NCBI GenBank assembly: GCA_025435555.1
Contig: JAIWWG010000107.1
Location: 31,217-95,216, forward strand
Direction of reading: 5' to 3'
DNA: 64,000 nucleotides
Source of the DNA: Chytriomyces cf. hyalinus JEL632
Lineage: Eukaryota; Chytridiomycota; Chytridiomycetes; Chytridiales; Chytriomycetaceae
In this document: piece by piece, positions 21,739-32,700 of the stretch
Layout of the letters: each line of letters begins with the position of its first letter
Position numbering within the stretch: the stretch's first letter is position 1
Position numbers and translations under genes: made by a program
The notes under the pieces: generated by a model
What the model saw: the letters and a program-made list of their open reading frames with translations, nothing else
What the model was told of the DNA's origin: nothing
The model's database searches: none

Positions 21739-22944
21739 ACCAGACTCCAAGTCCCTGTACGTTGCATCCACGAGGCACAACGAGTTCTGGTCCAGCAACA
21801 CTGACCTTATGGCCAAGCGCTGGCGGAATCTGTCTGTTGATCACCCACTTGTATCCGTTGACCCACTGGTACCCTTTGGCAGGGCTGCGAAACGTGTAGT
21901 CTCACTCCCCGACAAGGCAATTGATGAGTACCACTTTCTCTCTTTAACTTTAATGCTCCGTGCTTCAAAATCCCGTATCGCACAGATTCTACCCGTGCCC
22001 AAAACGCGTCATCAACGTCATCCATTGGTTCAATCTGGTGCTTATATCCCTCGTGTTGTCTCAAGACCCATCACACTGTGGCTCCTTGGCTGTGTGGCAA
22101 CACACCAAGACTGCGTCAACTGCAATGGCTTCAAGAATCTCTCTCGTCAACATGCTGTCGAATGTGCTCAAGTGGATCCACAAGTCTTCCAACGGTTGGG
22201 GGTGACCAGGCCTATGACTGCAGCAGAAGTTGGTATGGGGATGACCCAGATCGACCTATGCCTCCGGATCCTCAACTACGAGGAACCGGCGCAGTTGGTG
22301 GTGCTGGCCACACTCATTGAACAAGTTCGGACTACTTGCACTGGATACCACGCCATCTACGATGCCTCGGATGCTACCCCAGCTCAAGAAATCGAGTTTA
22401 TCACACGCGATCTGGAACCCCTTGACGGCGAGGACTTGGATCACGAAATTCTCGGACAAGCTACCCAAATTATCGATCTGCATTTCGAACCTCTCGCAGC
22501 TGTTCTACCTCCTCGGACCCAAGCTCCAAGGCCAAGACGGCAAGCTCAAGTCAATGCTCCTCCTCGCGTTCCCCTTCCTGGTGGTTTGGGGATTGGCGGC
22601 CGTCCTCGCGGGCCCCGCTAATGTTGTTTCTCTTTATTCTATTGGTCCCATTGTGTGGCCAGGCTGTTGTATACCTGTCGCCAGCTCAAGCCTTTGAGTG
22701 TTCACTGTTTCGTGATTTTCGTTTCTACCTTTTATTTGCCAAAACATCCATCCTCTTTTCACTATACCTTCTTGATATTGACTATCTCTACCGGGTTTTT
22801 GTGTTGGGTGGGCTCCTGTTTATGGGTTTTTTCTCCGTCAAATCTTTTCCCATCTAGTCATGCGTTTTCTCCTTCTCTCGTGCTGCACGTCCAGTCCTTC
22901 TAAAGCGTACCGGAATAAAACCAACTGAAAACGTTAGGGTTATG
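21739..22944 (+). mobile_element. LINE fragment D: 1.2-kb 5'-truncated family-I copy
   Basis: It begins at the same element base as copy B (ACCAGACTCCAAGTCCC) and ends with GTTAGGGTTATG at 22944. It contains the 270-codon ORF2 C-terminal frame 21809-22621 (finger present), then the TAATG-coupled small frame 22621-22857 and AATAAA near the end. It differs from B by few substitutions in the ORF2 part, more in the 3' UTR, where it is closer to E. Confidence 0.92.
21809..22621 (+). pseudogene. ORF2 C-terminal fragment in LINE copy D, 270 aa
   Basis: Same content as the frame in copy B: post-RT region with H-Q-D-C-V-N-C...H-A-V-E-C and a basic Pro/Gly-rich end, without endonuclease or RT. The frame is intact. 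Its stop TAA overlaps the ATG of the small downstream frame. Confidence 0.8.
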
Positions 22945-25027
22945 GAAGGAACTTTCTCGAAATTGTGTTGTTGTTGTCCAAGCAGCAACCCGCCAACCTG
23001 CAACCACCAACACCAACAGCGCACCGCCAACACTCTCTGCAACTGGCCACCGGCCACCATCCTTCAGTATTAGCTCTCCCGCAGAGATCTACAGTGCTGC
23101 AGAACTCGAGCTCTGGAATCTCGCAAAAGGCCGCCTCGTTTACCCACACTGTGGCAACAGAAAGATCAACGCAGGCGCTGCTGGCAACCCCAACTCTCTG
23201 GGTGCAACCAAACGGTCCCTTGCGTGCAACAAGAACCCTCAGTGCTCCAGGCCCCGGCTTCTGGAATTCTGTCTTGGTCTTGATCACGATCCAGACTCAC
23301 CTACACACGACATCTTCACCAAGGCACAAGCTGTCAAGCAGATCTATACAGATCTGAAATCAGCGCGAAAAAGCGGTCTAGGAATGGCCAGCAAGACTGC
23401 TGGCAAGGGTGCTGCATCCAAGTTGGTGCAGCCAATTCTCTCTTTTTCAAGTGGCAAAGCAGCAACAACATCAGCAACTCCATCAGTTCAACTCGGATCC
23501 TCCCGAAACCTCGTCCAAAGCATAGAGACCACTCCCGCTATGCAGCGGGACTGGTCTCTTGCCCCCTCCTCCTCGTCCTCCTCCTCCCAAATCGATCCTG
23601 TGCAGTCTGAGTCCCCTCTCACTCCCAAGCAGGCCCAGAAACGAGCGCGCGAGTCTGACAGCCCACCCCAGGCACATCAGAACCCCCCGACGGCCCCTCT
23701 AGACGATGCTGCTGTCGAAAACAACGAATTAAATTGCGATCTGAGTGATCTGGCTGCTGTCTTTGATGGCAGTCAGCACAAAGCCCAGATGATCATGAGG
23801 TTTATTCAACGAATCATCAACCAATCGAACCAGCAGCACGGCGAGGCCATCCAGGTGCTACTACGAGACAGGGAATCGAAAATCGCGGAGCAGGAGCACC
23901 AGATTGAGCAGCAGCGCGTCGAAATTCAGGAACTTAGGCAAATCATCGAACATGGAACACCAGCAGCATCGAATGGACCCCCAGCAGTGACAGCACCGGC
24001 AGCGTGGCAGGTCCAGCAGCGTGGTGCTGCACCTTCTCGCGGTGGTAAGCGTGTTGGCCGTGGTGGAGCAGTGGTGGGATCACTGCGGAGCACACCTGCA
24101 ACCAATGGTCCAGCATCATATGCCGCTGCAGTTCAGCAGACGTCCACACCAAACCCAGTTCGTCAGTTCCCATCGTATGCCGAAAAACTCAAGCTAGCCA
24201 AGCAAGAGCAGACAGCAGCAGCTCAAGCAGCCTCCAATCTGGAACTACTGGCTGATCTCAAGAAGCAACAAGAACGTCGTTCCAATCCACCCATTCGTCG
24301 GGAGCCAGTCGAGTACAAGTCCTTCATTATCGAGAACCCACTTGGGAACAGGACACGTTTTGTCCAGAACCCACTGCAGCGCATTCGAAGCATCCTTGCT
24401 GACGAGTACAAAGTCCCTCGCACTATCCGTGAGATCAGCTACATTGGTGCAGCCAAGTCCACCCTCGAGATTTTCATCAAGGTCTCAGACTATGATGATG
24501 CAATCACCAAGCTCTCAACACCCCTCGACCCAAGTCTTCCGTCCATCTTTGTGACATCCAACCTTGCCCAAGTACCAGACCACCGAGTGTTTGGCCTCCC
24601 CCCCCACCTTGCTCCCAGTGAACAGCAGATGGAGGAGGCCCTCATAAGGCGCCGTGCTGTCATGCTGGAACGTGCCTTGCGTGAACGTGTCCCAGTCATG
24701 TGCAGCGTGGCTACATCCAATGTCGACAGCTACTTGAAGAACCGAATCTACACAGCAGCCCTTATCCTATTTGAATCAGGATCCCTCAAACCATTCCTAT
24801 TCCCAAATGACATCTCCCGTACAAATCTCGATGCACTCAAAGCCGCAGCAGACAATTTGATCAGAGACGGAGAACTCCGCCCCCTCGAAGCCTCAGCGGA
24901 GCAAGTTAATCTAGTTGCAAAGCGATGTGAACTCCCCAAAGAGGAAGCAAAGCAGCAAGTCAAGAACTTTATTCGTGCCTTTCCACTATCAGCTCTGGCA
25001 GAGTGTCAAGCTGAAGCAGATTCATGA
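22945..25027 (+). CDS. ORF1/Gag-like protein of G1 (547 aa from first ATG, open further 5')
   Basis: The first in-frame ATG is 23384, but the frame is open back through the junction. That upstream part encodes a Cys/His-rich segment matching the N-terminus of family-I ORF1 (G-N-P-N-S-L-G, C-S-R-P-R-L-L-E-F-C-L), so the true start may have been lost by 5' truncation. In order: N-terminal Cys-rich motif; Ser/Pro-rich linker with K-R-A-R-E; a coiled coil (about 150-190 after the ATG; L-L-R-D-R-E-S-K-I-A-E-Q-E); a Gly/Arg/Ala-rich basic segment; and a C-terminal globular domain beginning Y-K-S-F-I-I-E-N-P-L-G-N-R-T. The same I-E-N-P-L-G-N domain is in ORF1 of E and F. The predicted role is RNA binding and assembly of the retrotransposition particle. 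Confidence 0.8.
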
Positions 25028-25287
25028 TAACCTCGGATTTCCTTTCCTTTCTTTTCTCTTATCTTTTGGTCTTTTCTTTTGATTACGACCAGGCCTGACT
25101 TTCCTCTCTCGCCTGGGATATCCCCCACTTGTCTTCGCTGTTCCCACCCGTCTACCTCAGAAAACTCTTAGTCCATTCATTCTTCCTGAATATCTCCTAG
25201 TTTACGCGTTTTTCCTTGTCGCAAAGCACGTCTGATCCCCCTCGGGGCTGTATTGGAATAAAACACACTGAAAACGTTAGGGTTATG
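22945..25287 (+). mobile_element. LINE copy G1: ORF1-only (Gag-only) element
   Basis: It sits between the tail of D and its own GTTAGGGTTATG tail (25276-25287). It contains an ORF1 frame and a 257-bp 3' UTR but no endonuclease or RT. The ORF1 stop still has the ATGA form seen at ORF1/ORF2 borders of the full elements (25024-25027), followed by a short remnant frame, suggesting derivation by loss of ORF2. The 3' UTR ends GGAATAAAACACACTGAAAA before the tail, as in the other elements, so the RT could recognise it in trans. Confidence 0.85.
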
Positions 25288-26950
25288 GGGAAAGGTTAAG
25301 GAAAAACGCGTGCGGTGCTGGAAAATAGTCCAACAGCCCACCATCGGCCCCTCTAGACGATGCTGCTGTCGAAAGCAACGAATTTAATTGCGATCTGAGT
25401 GATCTGGCTGCTGTCTTTGATGGCAGTCAGCACAAAGCCCAGATGATCATGAGCTTTATTCAACGAACCATCAACCAATCGAACCAGCAGCACGGCGAGG
25501 CCATCCAGGTGCTACTACGAGACAGGGAATCGAAAATCGCGGAGCAGGAGCGTGAGATTGAGCAGCAGCGTGCTCTGATCTTGGAACTCCAGCAACACAT
25601 CGAATATGGAGCTGGCAATGCACCATCAGCATCGAATGGACCCACAGCAGTGCCAGCACCAGCAGCGTGGCAAGTCCAGCAGCGTGGTGCTGCACCTTCT
25701 CGCGGTGGTAAGCGTGTTGGCCGTGGTGGAGCAGTGGTGGGATCACTGCGGAGCACACCTGCAACCAATGGTCCAGCATCATATGCCGCTGCAGTTCAGC
25801 AGACGTCCACACCAAACCCAGTTCGTCAGTTCCCATCGTATGCCGAAAAGCTCAAGCAAGCCAAGCAAGAGCAGACAGCAGCAGCTCAAGCAGCCTCCAA
25901 TCTGGAACTACTGGCTGATCTCAAGAAGCAACAAGAACGTCGTACCAACCCACCCATTCGTCGGGAGCCAGTCGAGTACAAGTCCTTCATTATCGAGAAC
26001 CCACTTGGGAACAGGACACGTTTTGTCCAGAACCCACTGCGGCGCATTCGAAGCATCCTTGCTGACGAGTACAAAGTCCCTCGCACTATCCGTGAGATCA
26101 GCTACATTGGTGCAGCCAAGTCCACCCTCGAGATTTTCATCAAGGTCTCAGACTATGATGATGCAATCACCAAGCTCTCAACACCCCTCGACCCAAGTCT
26201 TCCGTCCATCTTTGTGACATCCAACCTTGCCCAAGTACCAGACCACCGAGTGTTTGGCCTCCCCCCCCACCTTGCTCCCAGTGAACAGCAGATGGAGGAG
26301 GCCCTCGTAAGGCGCCGTGCTGTCATGCTGGAACGTGCCTTGCGTGAACGTGTCCCAGTCATGTGCAGCGTGGCTACATCCAATGTCGACAGCTACTTGA
26401 AGAACCGAATCTACACAGCAGCCCTTATCCTATTTGAATCAGGATCCCTCAAGCCATTCCTATTCCCAAATGACATCTCCCGTACAAATCTCGATGCACT
26501 CAAAGCCGCAGCAGACAATTTGATCAGAGACGGAGAACTCCGCCCCCTCGAAGCCTCAGCGGAGCAAGTTAATCTAGTTGCAAAGCGATGTGAACTCCCC
26601 AAAGAGGAAGCAAAGCAGCAAGTCAAGAACTTTATTCGTGCCTTTCCACTATCAGCTCTGGCAGAGTGTCAAGCTGAAGCAGATTCATGATAACCTCGGA
26701 TTTCCTTTCCTTTCTTTTCTCTTATCTTTTGGTCTTTTCTTTTGATTACGACCAGGCCTGACTTTCCTCTCTCGCCTGGGATATCCCCCACTTGTCTTCG
26801 CTGTTCCCACCCGTCTACCTCAGAAAACTCTTAGTCCATTCATTCTTCCTGAATATCTCCTAGTTTACGCGTTTTTCCTTGTCGCAAAGCACGTCTGATC
26901 CCCCTCGGGGCTGTATTGGAATAAAACACACTGAAAACGTTAGGGTTATG
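25288..26950 (+). mobile_element. LINE copy G2: chimeric ORF1-only element
   Basis: The first ~60 bp (GGGAAAGGTTAAGG...AGCCCACCATC) equal the 5' end of family-I copy F at 37811. The sequence then switches to G1-type ORF1 at GGCCCCTCTAGACGATG (about 25,346) and follows G1 through the 3' UTR and tail (GTTAGGGTTATG, 26939-26950). The N-terminal ORF1 segment is absent. A template switch during reverse transcription, or an internal deletion, would give this structure. Confidence 0.85.
25443..26690 (+). CDS. ORF1/Gag-like protein of G2, 415 aa, N-terminally shortened
   Basis: Nearly the same sequence as G1 from the coiled coil onward; small differences are concentrated in the stretch after the coiled coil. 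The I-E-N-P-L-G-N-R-T globular domain and the C-terminal helix are intact and the stop is again ATGA. The N-terminal Cys-rich domain is missing. The frame is open upstream of ATG 25443 into the chimeric 5' end, so the start is uncertain. Confidence 0.75.
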   Translation: MIMSFIQRTINQSNQQHGEAIQVLLRDRESKIAEQEREIEQQRALILELQQHIEYGAGNAPSASNGPTAVPAPAAWQVQQRGAAPSRGGKRVGRGGAVVGSLRSTPATNGPASYAAAVQQTSTPNPVRQFPSYAEKLKQAKQEQTAAAQAASNLELLADLKKQQERRTNPPIRREPVEYKSFIIENPLGNRTRFVQNPLRRIRSILADEYKVPRTIREISYIGAAKSTLEIFIKVSDYDDAITKLSTPLDPSLPSIFVTSNLAQVPDHRVFGLPPHLAPSEQQMEEALVRRRAVMLERALRERVPVMCSVATSNVDSYLKNRIYTAALILFESGSLKPFLFPNDISRTNLDALKAAADNLIRDGELRPLEASAEQVNLVAKRCELPKEEAKQQVKNFIRAFPLSALAECQAEADS

Positions 26951-27108
26951 GATTCTTTACAAAAAACGAGTGCGGTGCTGGAAATTAGTCCAACAGCCCA
27001 CCATCAACAGCAACAGCTACAGCAACGTCAGACAGTGCTCTCAGTCCCGGCACTCTACTCAGGAACATCTAGGAAGCACATTGGTGCTCTTTCTGGAACA
27101 AAGCAACG

Positions 27109-27472
27109 GTAAGTGAGTGAGTTGTTGTTTACTAACTCCACACTCTCTACACAGACTCTCTCAAATCGAGTCGGATCGATCTCAAACCACTCTGGTTGTG
27201 ATCGCCGGCATCGAAAACCTTGTATCTGCGACAAAGGCGGCTGCCTATCGTCGCGCGTTCTCGTTTTACGTTGGTGCTGTTGTGTGCTGTCAAAGTACAC
27301 CATCCCCAACCAACTCCATCAAAAACCGTCGGACACACTCCAAATCACAGGAGCACGGTCTCGCGGACCTATCAAAACAATCGACGGCGGTGATCACGGC
27401 GTTGTATCGAATTTGAGAGCGCCGGTGAGTGTTCTTTATTTCCTTACAACTCAACACCCCCTCTCTCCACAG
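27109..27472 (+). other. Two intron-like segments in LINE E 5' region
   Basis: Segment 1 (27109-27154, 46 bp) has GTAAGT, a perfect TACTAAC branch site and ACAG. Segment 2 (27425-27472, 48 bp) has GTGAGT and CCACAG. Both recur in copy F (37972-38017 and 38288-38335). Removing segment 1 joins a frame starting at ATG 26948 (its ATG is part of the upstream tail) to an open frame that ends at TGA 27414-27416. Confidence 0.6.
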
Positions 27473-27618
27473 GCGACAGTCCCCCAGACCTGGGATTTAC
27501 TGTCTGACCCCTCTCGCGGTACCCGAATCCAACCGCGCTTTCGAAAACCGGCTGCCACGTTCGCTTCGCGCGCGGCTGGTTCTTCTTCTGTTTCTTTTTT
27601 GTCCGGACAGTCCGGACT

Positions 27619-29745
27619 TTGCAACAAAAAGTGTCCAGTGGCGAACAATACGCACAGGCTGAGAAAGACCTGTGGAAACTCGCTCAAGGCCGTTTATTCT
27701 GTTTCATCTGTGGCAAAGAGAAGCTCTCAGCCGGCGGAACAGGAAATCCCAACGCGCTTGGAGTCAGAAGCACATCGCTTTGCTGTCGACACAACTCCAC
27801 CTGTTCCAGACCACGTCTTCTCAGATTCTGCCTGAACCTGGGAAGTGATCCGAAACTCCAAGATATTGTGGAAAAAGCTAAAGAAGTTCACCAACTTTAC
27901 TTAGATCTTCTTGCGGAGCGGAAAATGGCACCAAAAACTACAACACTTCCAGCTAAGAATCAAAAAGCAATTACATCATGCTTTCCCTCGACACTCACCC
28001 AAAACACAGGTACTTCATCGTCACAAGGAGTACCATGCACACAATCGCAATCTTCCGAGACTGGAGTCCCTGACTCCCTGGATCCAGACGCTGTGTTGGT
28101 CAATGCCACGCAGACGTCGAAACTTGATTCACAGGAGATTATCCTCGCACCAGACTCTCAGATTTCGGACTTTGATGCAGCAATTGACTCAGCCATTGAA
28201 TCACAAACTTCAACGATGGTGTCAAAAACACCATCACGTAAACGCGCACGACCTGTATCGACACCATCGCCTGCCCAGGTGCCACCATCGGCGGCAATGT
28301 CAGACATGGATTTTGACCTTGCTAACTGTCCAGCAAGTCCAACTCCAGCCACAGGCATGGAATCACTCATGGATGAACGTGATGGTGGTGACCACCAGGC
28401 CACCGAAATCGCGGCGCTGTCGGAGATCTTTGGGATTAATGAAGGTAAGGCCAAAAATCTTAACGATTTTTTTAACTCGAAAAACTCGAAAGTTAAAAAA
28501 GACATTACAGCCTCCCTCAAAAGTGAACTTCGAAAAAAAGACGCGATTATCAAACAGCAGCAGCAACGAATCGCGGATCTGGAGGCACTGCTGGAGTCAC
28601 GAATGGCTCCCAGTGACCACGAACTTGTATCGGGCCCGCCGCCGCCGCCAAAACCAACCACGCAACAGATGCAGCCACGGGGATTGAAGATGGGGAGAGG
28701 TGGGGGAGTGCAGCGTAGCTCACGATCGAAGAGCGCTGCTCGGAGATCGTATGCGGCTGCCGCAGCGAAGCCAGCTGCTGGGGATGCTGGAGCTGGGAAA
28801 GGGAAGGAACCAGAAAGTGCACGCGCAGTTTCGAAACCACCCCACAAGCGTCAGCAGCAACCACAGCCGCAGCAGCCCAAGCGCCTGAACTTCGAACAGA
28901 AGGTCAGAGTGCGAAAATTGAATCATATCGCCAATATCCAGACAGCATCAAATGCGGATTTTATCGCAAACTTGAAACTGATCCAGGAAAATCGCGCGAA
29001 TGCACAAACGGCACCAGCTCCTCGGGCGAGTGTCGTTTATCGAAATATTTTTATTGAAAACCCCCTCGGTAACAGCACAGATCTTGTCACAGATCCATTT
29101 GTCAAAATTCGATCCATCTTGTTTGATCTCTACAAAGTCCCCCGGTCTATTCGCGAGATCTCATTTGTTGGCGTCAAAAAGTCTGTGCTGGAGCTGTTCA
29201 TCAGAGACTCGGATCTGGATGAAGCTGTCGCTAATCTGTCCAATCCGGGGAGTGATTTACCAGCAATTTTTATCACCACTAACATCCTCGACACACCCAA
29301 ACACAGAATCTTCGAGAAGCTGAGTGCAAGTCGCATGGAGCAGGCAACCATCCTGCGTCGCGGAATCATGCTCGAGCGTGCGATGCGCCAGGGCGTGAGA
29401 GTGATGCAGGAGATTGCTCGTTCCAATGTCGACGAATTCACAGCATATCAGATTGAGGCTTGTGCAAGTCATATTTATTTTGAAAATAATTTGAACTTCC
29501 AATTCCCAAATTCTGTCACCCGCACTAACTTTGAAGAGAAAAAATCCCAAGCACAGGAACGGCTGCCAGAAACTCCAGAACGGATCAAGTTTCCATTGTC
29601 GGTGCCATCTTCACGTGTTGGTTCGAGTACCTTGTCGCAGTCTGAGCTCATGGCACAGGCAAAGAATTTTGCTTATGCCAGTCTCAAAGCCCGGCTGCAC
29701 AGGAAAATCTGGAATCTTAGCGCAGAATCCGGGGAGTCTCAATGA
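27619..29745 (+). CDS. Family-I LINE ORF1 (Gag-like), ~700 aa, start uncertain
   Basis: The frame is open from about 27,510; no good ATG lies upstream of the conserved N-terminal domain, so the start codon or a splice join is unresolved. Order: a Cys-rich motif (C-F-I-C-G-K-E-K...C-C-R-H-N-S-T-C-S-R-P-R) near residue 35; Ser/Thr/Gln-rich linker with K-R-A-R; a coiled coil (K-K-D-A-I-I-K-Q-Q-Q-Q-R-I-A-D-L-E-A-L-L); a Gly/Arg/Ala basic patch; and a C-terminal domain starting Y-R-N-I-F-I-E-N-P-L-G-N-S-T shared with G1/G2 and F. It ends G-E-S-Q with TGA in the ATGA overlap. An A5 run at 27,624-27,630 is A4 in F, which moves the upstream frame. Confidence 0.8.
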   Translation: MQQKVSSGEQYAQAEKDLWKLAQGRLFCFICGKEKLSAGGTGNPNALGVRSTSLCCRHNSTCSRPRLLRFCLNLGSDPKLQDIVEKAKEVHQLYLDLLAERKMAPKTTTLPAKNQKAITSCFPSTLTQNTGTSSSQGVPCTQSQSSETGVPDSLDPDAVLVNATQTSKLDSQEIILAPDSQISDFDAAIDSAIESQTSTMVSKTPSRKRARPVSTPSPAQVPPSAAMSDMDFDLANCPASPTPATGMESLMDERDGGDHQATEIAALSEIFGINEGKAKNLNDFFNSKNSKVKKDITASLKSELRKKDAIIKQQQQRIADLEALLESRMAPSDHELVSGPPPPPKPTTQQMQPRGLKMGRGGGVQRSSRSKSAARRSYAAAAAKPAAGDAGAGKGKEPESARAVSKPPHKRQQQPQPQQPKRLNFEQKVRVRKLNHIANIQTASNADFIANLKLIQENRANAQTAPAPRASVVYRNIFIENPLGNSTDLVTDPFVKIRSILFDLYKVPRSIREISFVGVKKSVLELFIRDSDLDEAVANLSNPGSDLPAIFITTNILDTPKHRIFEKLSASRMEQATILRRGIMLERAMRQGVRVMQEIARSNVDEFTAYQIEACASHIYFENNLNFQFPNSVTRTNFEEKKSQAQERLPETPERIKFPLSVPSSRVGSSTLSQSELMAQAKNFAYASLKARLHRKIWNLSAESGESQ

Positions 29746-32700
29746 TTGAGACAACGTTTGCTTTATTAAATATTAACAAAAACCTCATAGGCTCGAAAGC
29801 ACTGCAAGTAGACCAGCTTATCACTAACTTTTCGATTACTTTTTTCGCACTAACTGAACACACCCTAGCTAGGAACGACACCTGTCCTCTCAAGGGCGTG
29901 ATTTCTGAATCACGGGGTGAATCCCCACACATAGATCGGCTGGGGCGTGACGGGGTGCTCATCGCACGCACCGATGATCGCTTCACCACTAAATCCATCG
30001 CAGAACACAATGACGGTCGCTGGTGTGTCTCGCTCATTGGGGACATGGTGGTCATTGCTGTATATCTTGCGCCTCGCTTGGGGGCACAAGACCTTCTTGA
30101 TTTCGATATTTTTATTACTTCCATTACACAGCTGTATCCCAATGCGCCAATGATCCTCATGGGGGACTTCAATGCTCGGGACCAGCAATTCGGAGACCAC
30201 GCCAACTGTCAAGACCCTGTGCGGCGCGACTGGATTCGAACCCTGGTCAATGACGGGTTTTGGAACTTTGTGGCGCCAACTCAGGGGAAATGGACATCTG
30301 TCACGGAAACAGGTCATGGAATCCCCGATCTCGTTTTTGTTAATGATGTTGGTAAAAACCGGGTCTCCAACCTCCAGGTGCTTGAACATGATTCAACTGT
30401 CTTGTCGGATCACCGCCCCATCATCTTCACGGTTTTGTATCCAGACGGTCTCGAAAAACCACCATTCACGCGGACGAACGTCAGAAACCTCCTCGCAAAT
30501 TGCGAGGACTTTATTTCGAACTTGGTTCCCCGCTGCATCGCAATTTCGCAACTTATTGATGCGGAGTTGGTGAATGCAAACAATAAACGCGTCGAAAATT
30601 CCCCAATTCTTTGGGAAGATCGCCGTGTTATTGCAGGTAAAATCGCGACGGAGATTTCGACAGCTCTGGTGGAGTCAGCACGCGAAACAGCGGGAATTTT
30701 GCAGTTTCGAGGCGGTTGTATCCATGCGCCAATGCGCGAGTCTCACGTTGCGCAGATCAGATCCATTGTTGTTGAAGCCTGCCGAAACGCGTCGGAAAGT
30801 GCTGTGGGATCTGTTGGCCATGCGGTTCTTTGGGCGCGTGCTCGAAAATGGAAAGTCATTCTTCGTCGTGCTGAATTACGCTCACGAAAACGTTTATTCA
30901 ACAAAACAGCGGACGAACGCTTGTACGATCCAGCCGGTGAAGCCAAGCGACTCGCGAACGCAAGACATAGACGGAACAGGTCCCACTGTGGGTTGGATCC
31001 CAACCACATGGACAACCACTGCGCGTATTTTTCCACAACTTTTGGTGCCCAACCAACGGGTACCGATCAGCCGGATCCTGGTTCCCTGGAGATGACTGAC
31101 CCCACCCAGCCCATGGTTCCCCTCGAATACGCAAGCATTACCCCCCTTTTTTCTGAAGAGGACATCGCGGAAGTCTTGAGATGCCAACCACGTGGGAAAG
31201 CAACAGGAGATGATGATGTGTATGGGGAGATGCTGGCCTATTCGGCTGAGGAGCTCAAGGAAGTCATGTGCGAGTTTTTTCGACTGCTGGTGATACTGCG
31301 TGTAACGCCACCACAGTGGGGGAAGGCAAATGTGGCACTTGTCTGGAAAAACAAAGGAGACAAGATGGACGTTGCAAACTACCGACCCATCTCCCTTATC
31401 TCGCGTCTGCGTATGGCTTTTGAAGGGTGTTTGCGACCCAAAGTCATGGTACTAACTCATAGGATGCTCGACGTGGCTCAAGGTGGTTTCAGGCCACAAC
31501 GTTCAACGATGGAGCAGGTTTTCAATCTTCATGAACTGATGGTTGCTAATCCTGCCATGGTGACCATCTTGATGGACATCATGGCGGCTTATGATTGTAC
31601 TAATCGACAGTTGCTCTGGAGTGATCTGGCCACCAACCCATTGGACCCACATCCGGAGTTGACAAGGGGAGTCTTGATCCCCATTCTTCGTTCTTTGTTT
31701 GATCATTGCGTTGCTCACCTTTTGATCTTAGGACACAAAAGTCAAGGCATCCCAGTGCTTCGTGGTCTACTACAAGGAACGGTTCTGGCTCCTCCTTTGT
31801 TCAATGTCTCGATCAACACACTCCCCGGGGGTCTACGTGCCAATTTCCAAGCACGTTGCTTCAAAGTTGGCCCACTGGCTGGACCCAGATTTGATATCAA
31901 CTCGCTTCTTTTTGCTGATGATACTGCTAACCTTGCTAGAATCGATACCGCGCAAGCCCAAGTCGACTTCTGCGTGGCATGGGGCCGTCGTCGGGGTACC
32001 ACATTTCGTGCTGACAAGACATTTGTGCTGGCAAGGGACCCAATCCGGCTCACATTGGATGGTGTAGCAGTCCAACAAGTTGATTCAGCTGAGTACCTCG
32101 GGGTTTCAATGTCGTACCAAGGTGTTGAAATGACTAAGCAACTCGAAAAACGCTGCAGTGATGCCAAGAACACTGCCAACTGGCTCCGGTCCAAAGGCAT
32201 GAATGCATACGGCTTCCGGTACCTTCAGTCCCTCCGTTTGTATCCAGTCTTCATTCGGTCTCAGTTGGAGTATGGCATGTGTCTCCGCCCCCTCTCGGAC
32301 GCGGAAGCACACATGGCCCAACTCGTTCAAAACCAGGTGTTGCGTTTTATTTTTTCTGTTGCTCGAAACACTTCGATTTCAGCACTTCACCAGGTATCCT
32401 CGGTGACACCCATCGCTGCAAGGGCCAAGATTCTCAATGCTGGGTTTCTCTGGCAGCTCCACCATTCCACTGACGAGTCCAACCTCACAGTCCACATGTA
32501 TCGGATGTTACAAGCTCGGATGCTGCACCCACCAGACTCCAAGTCCCTGTACGTCGCATCCACGAGGCACAACGAGTTCTGGTCCAGCAACACTGACCTT
32601 ATGGCCAAGCGCTGGCGGAATCTGTCTGTTGATCACCCACTTGTATCCGTTGATCCACTGGTACCCTTTGGCAGGGCTGCGAAACGTGTAGTCTCACTCC

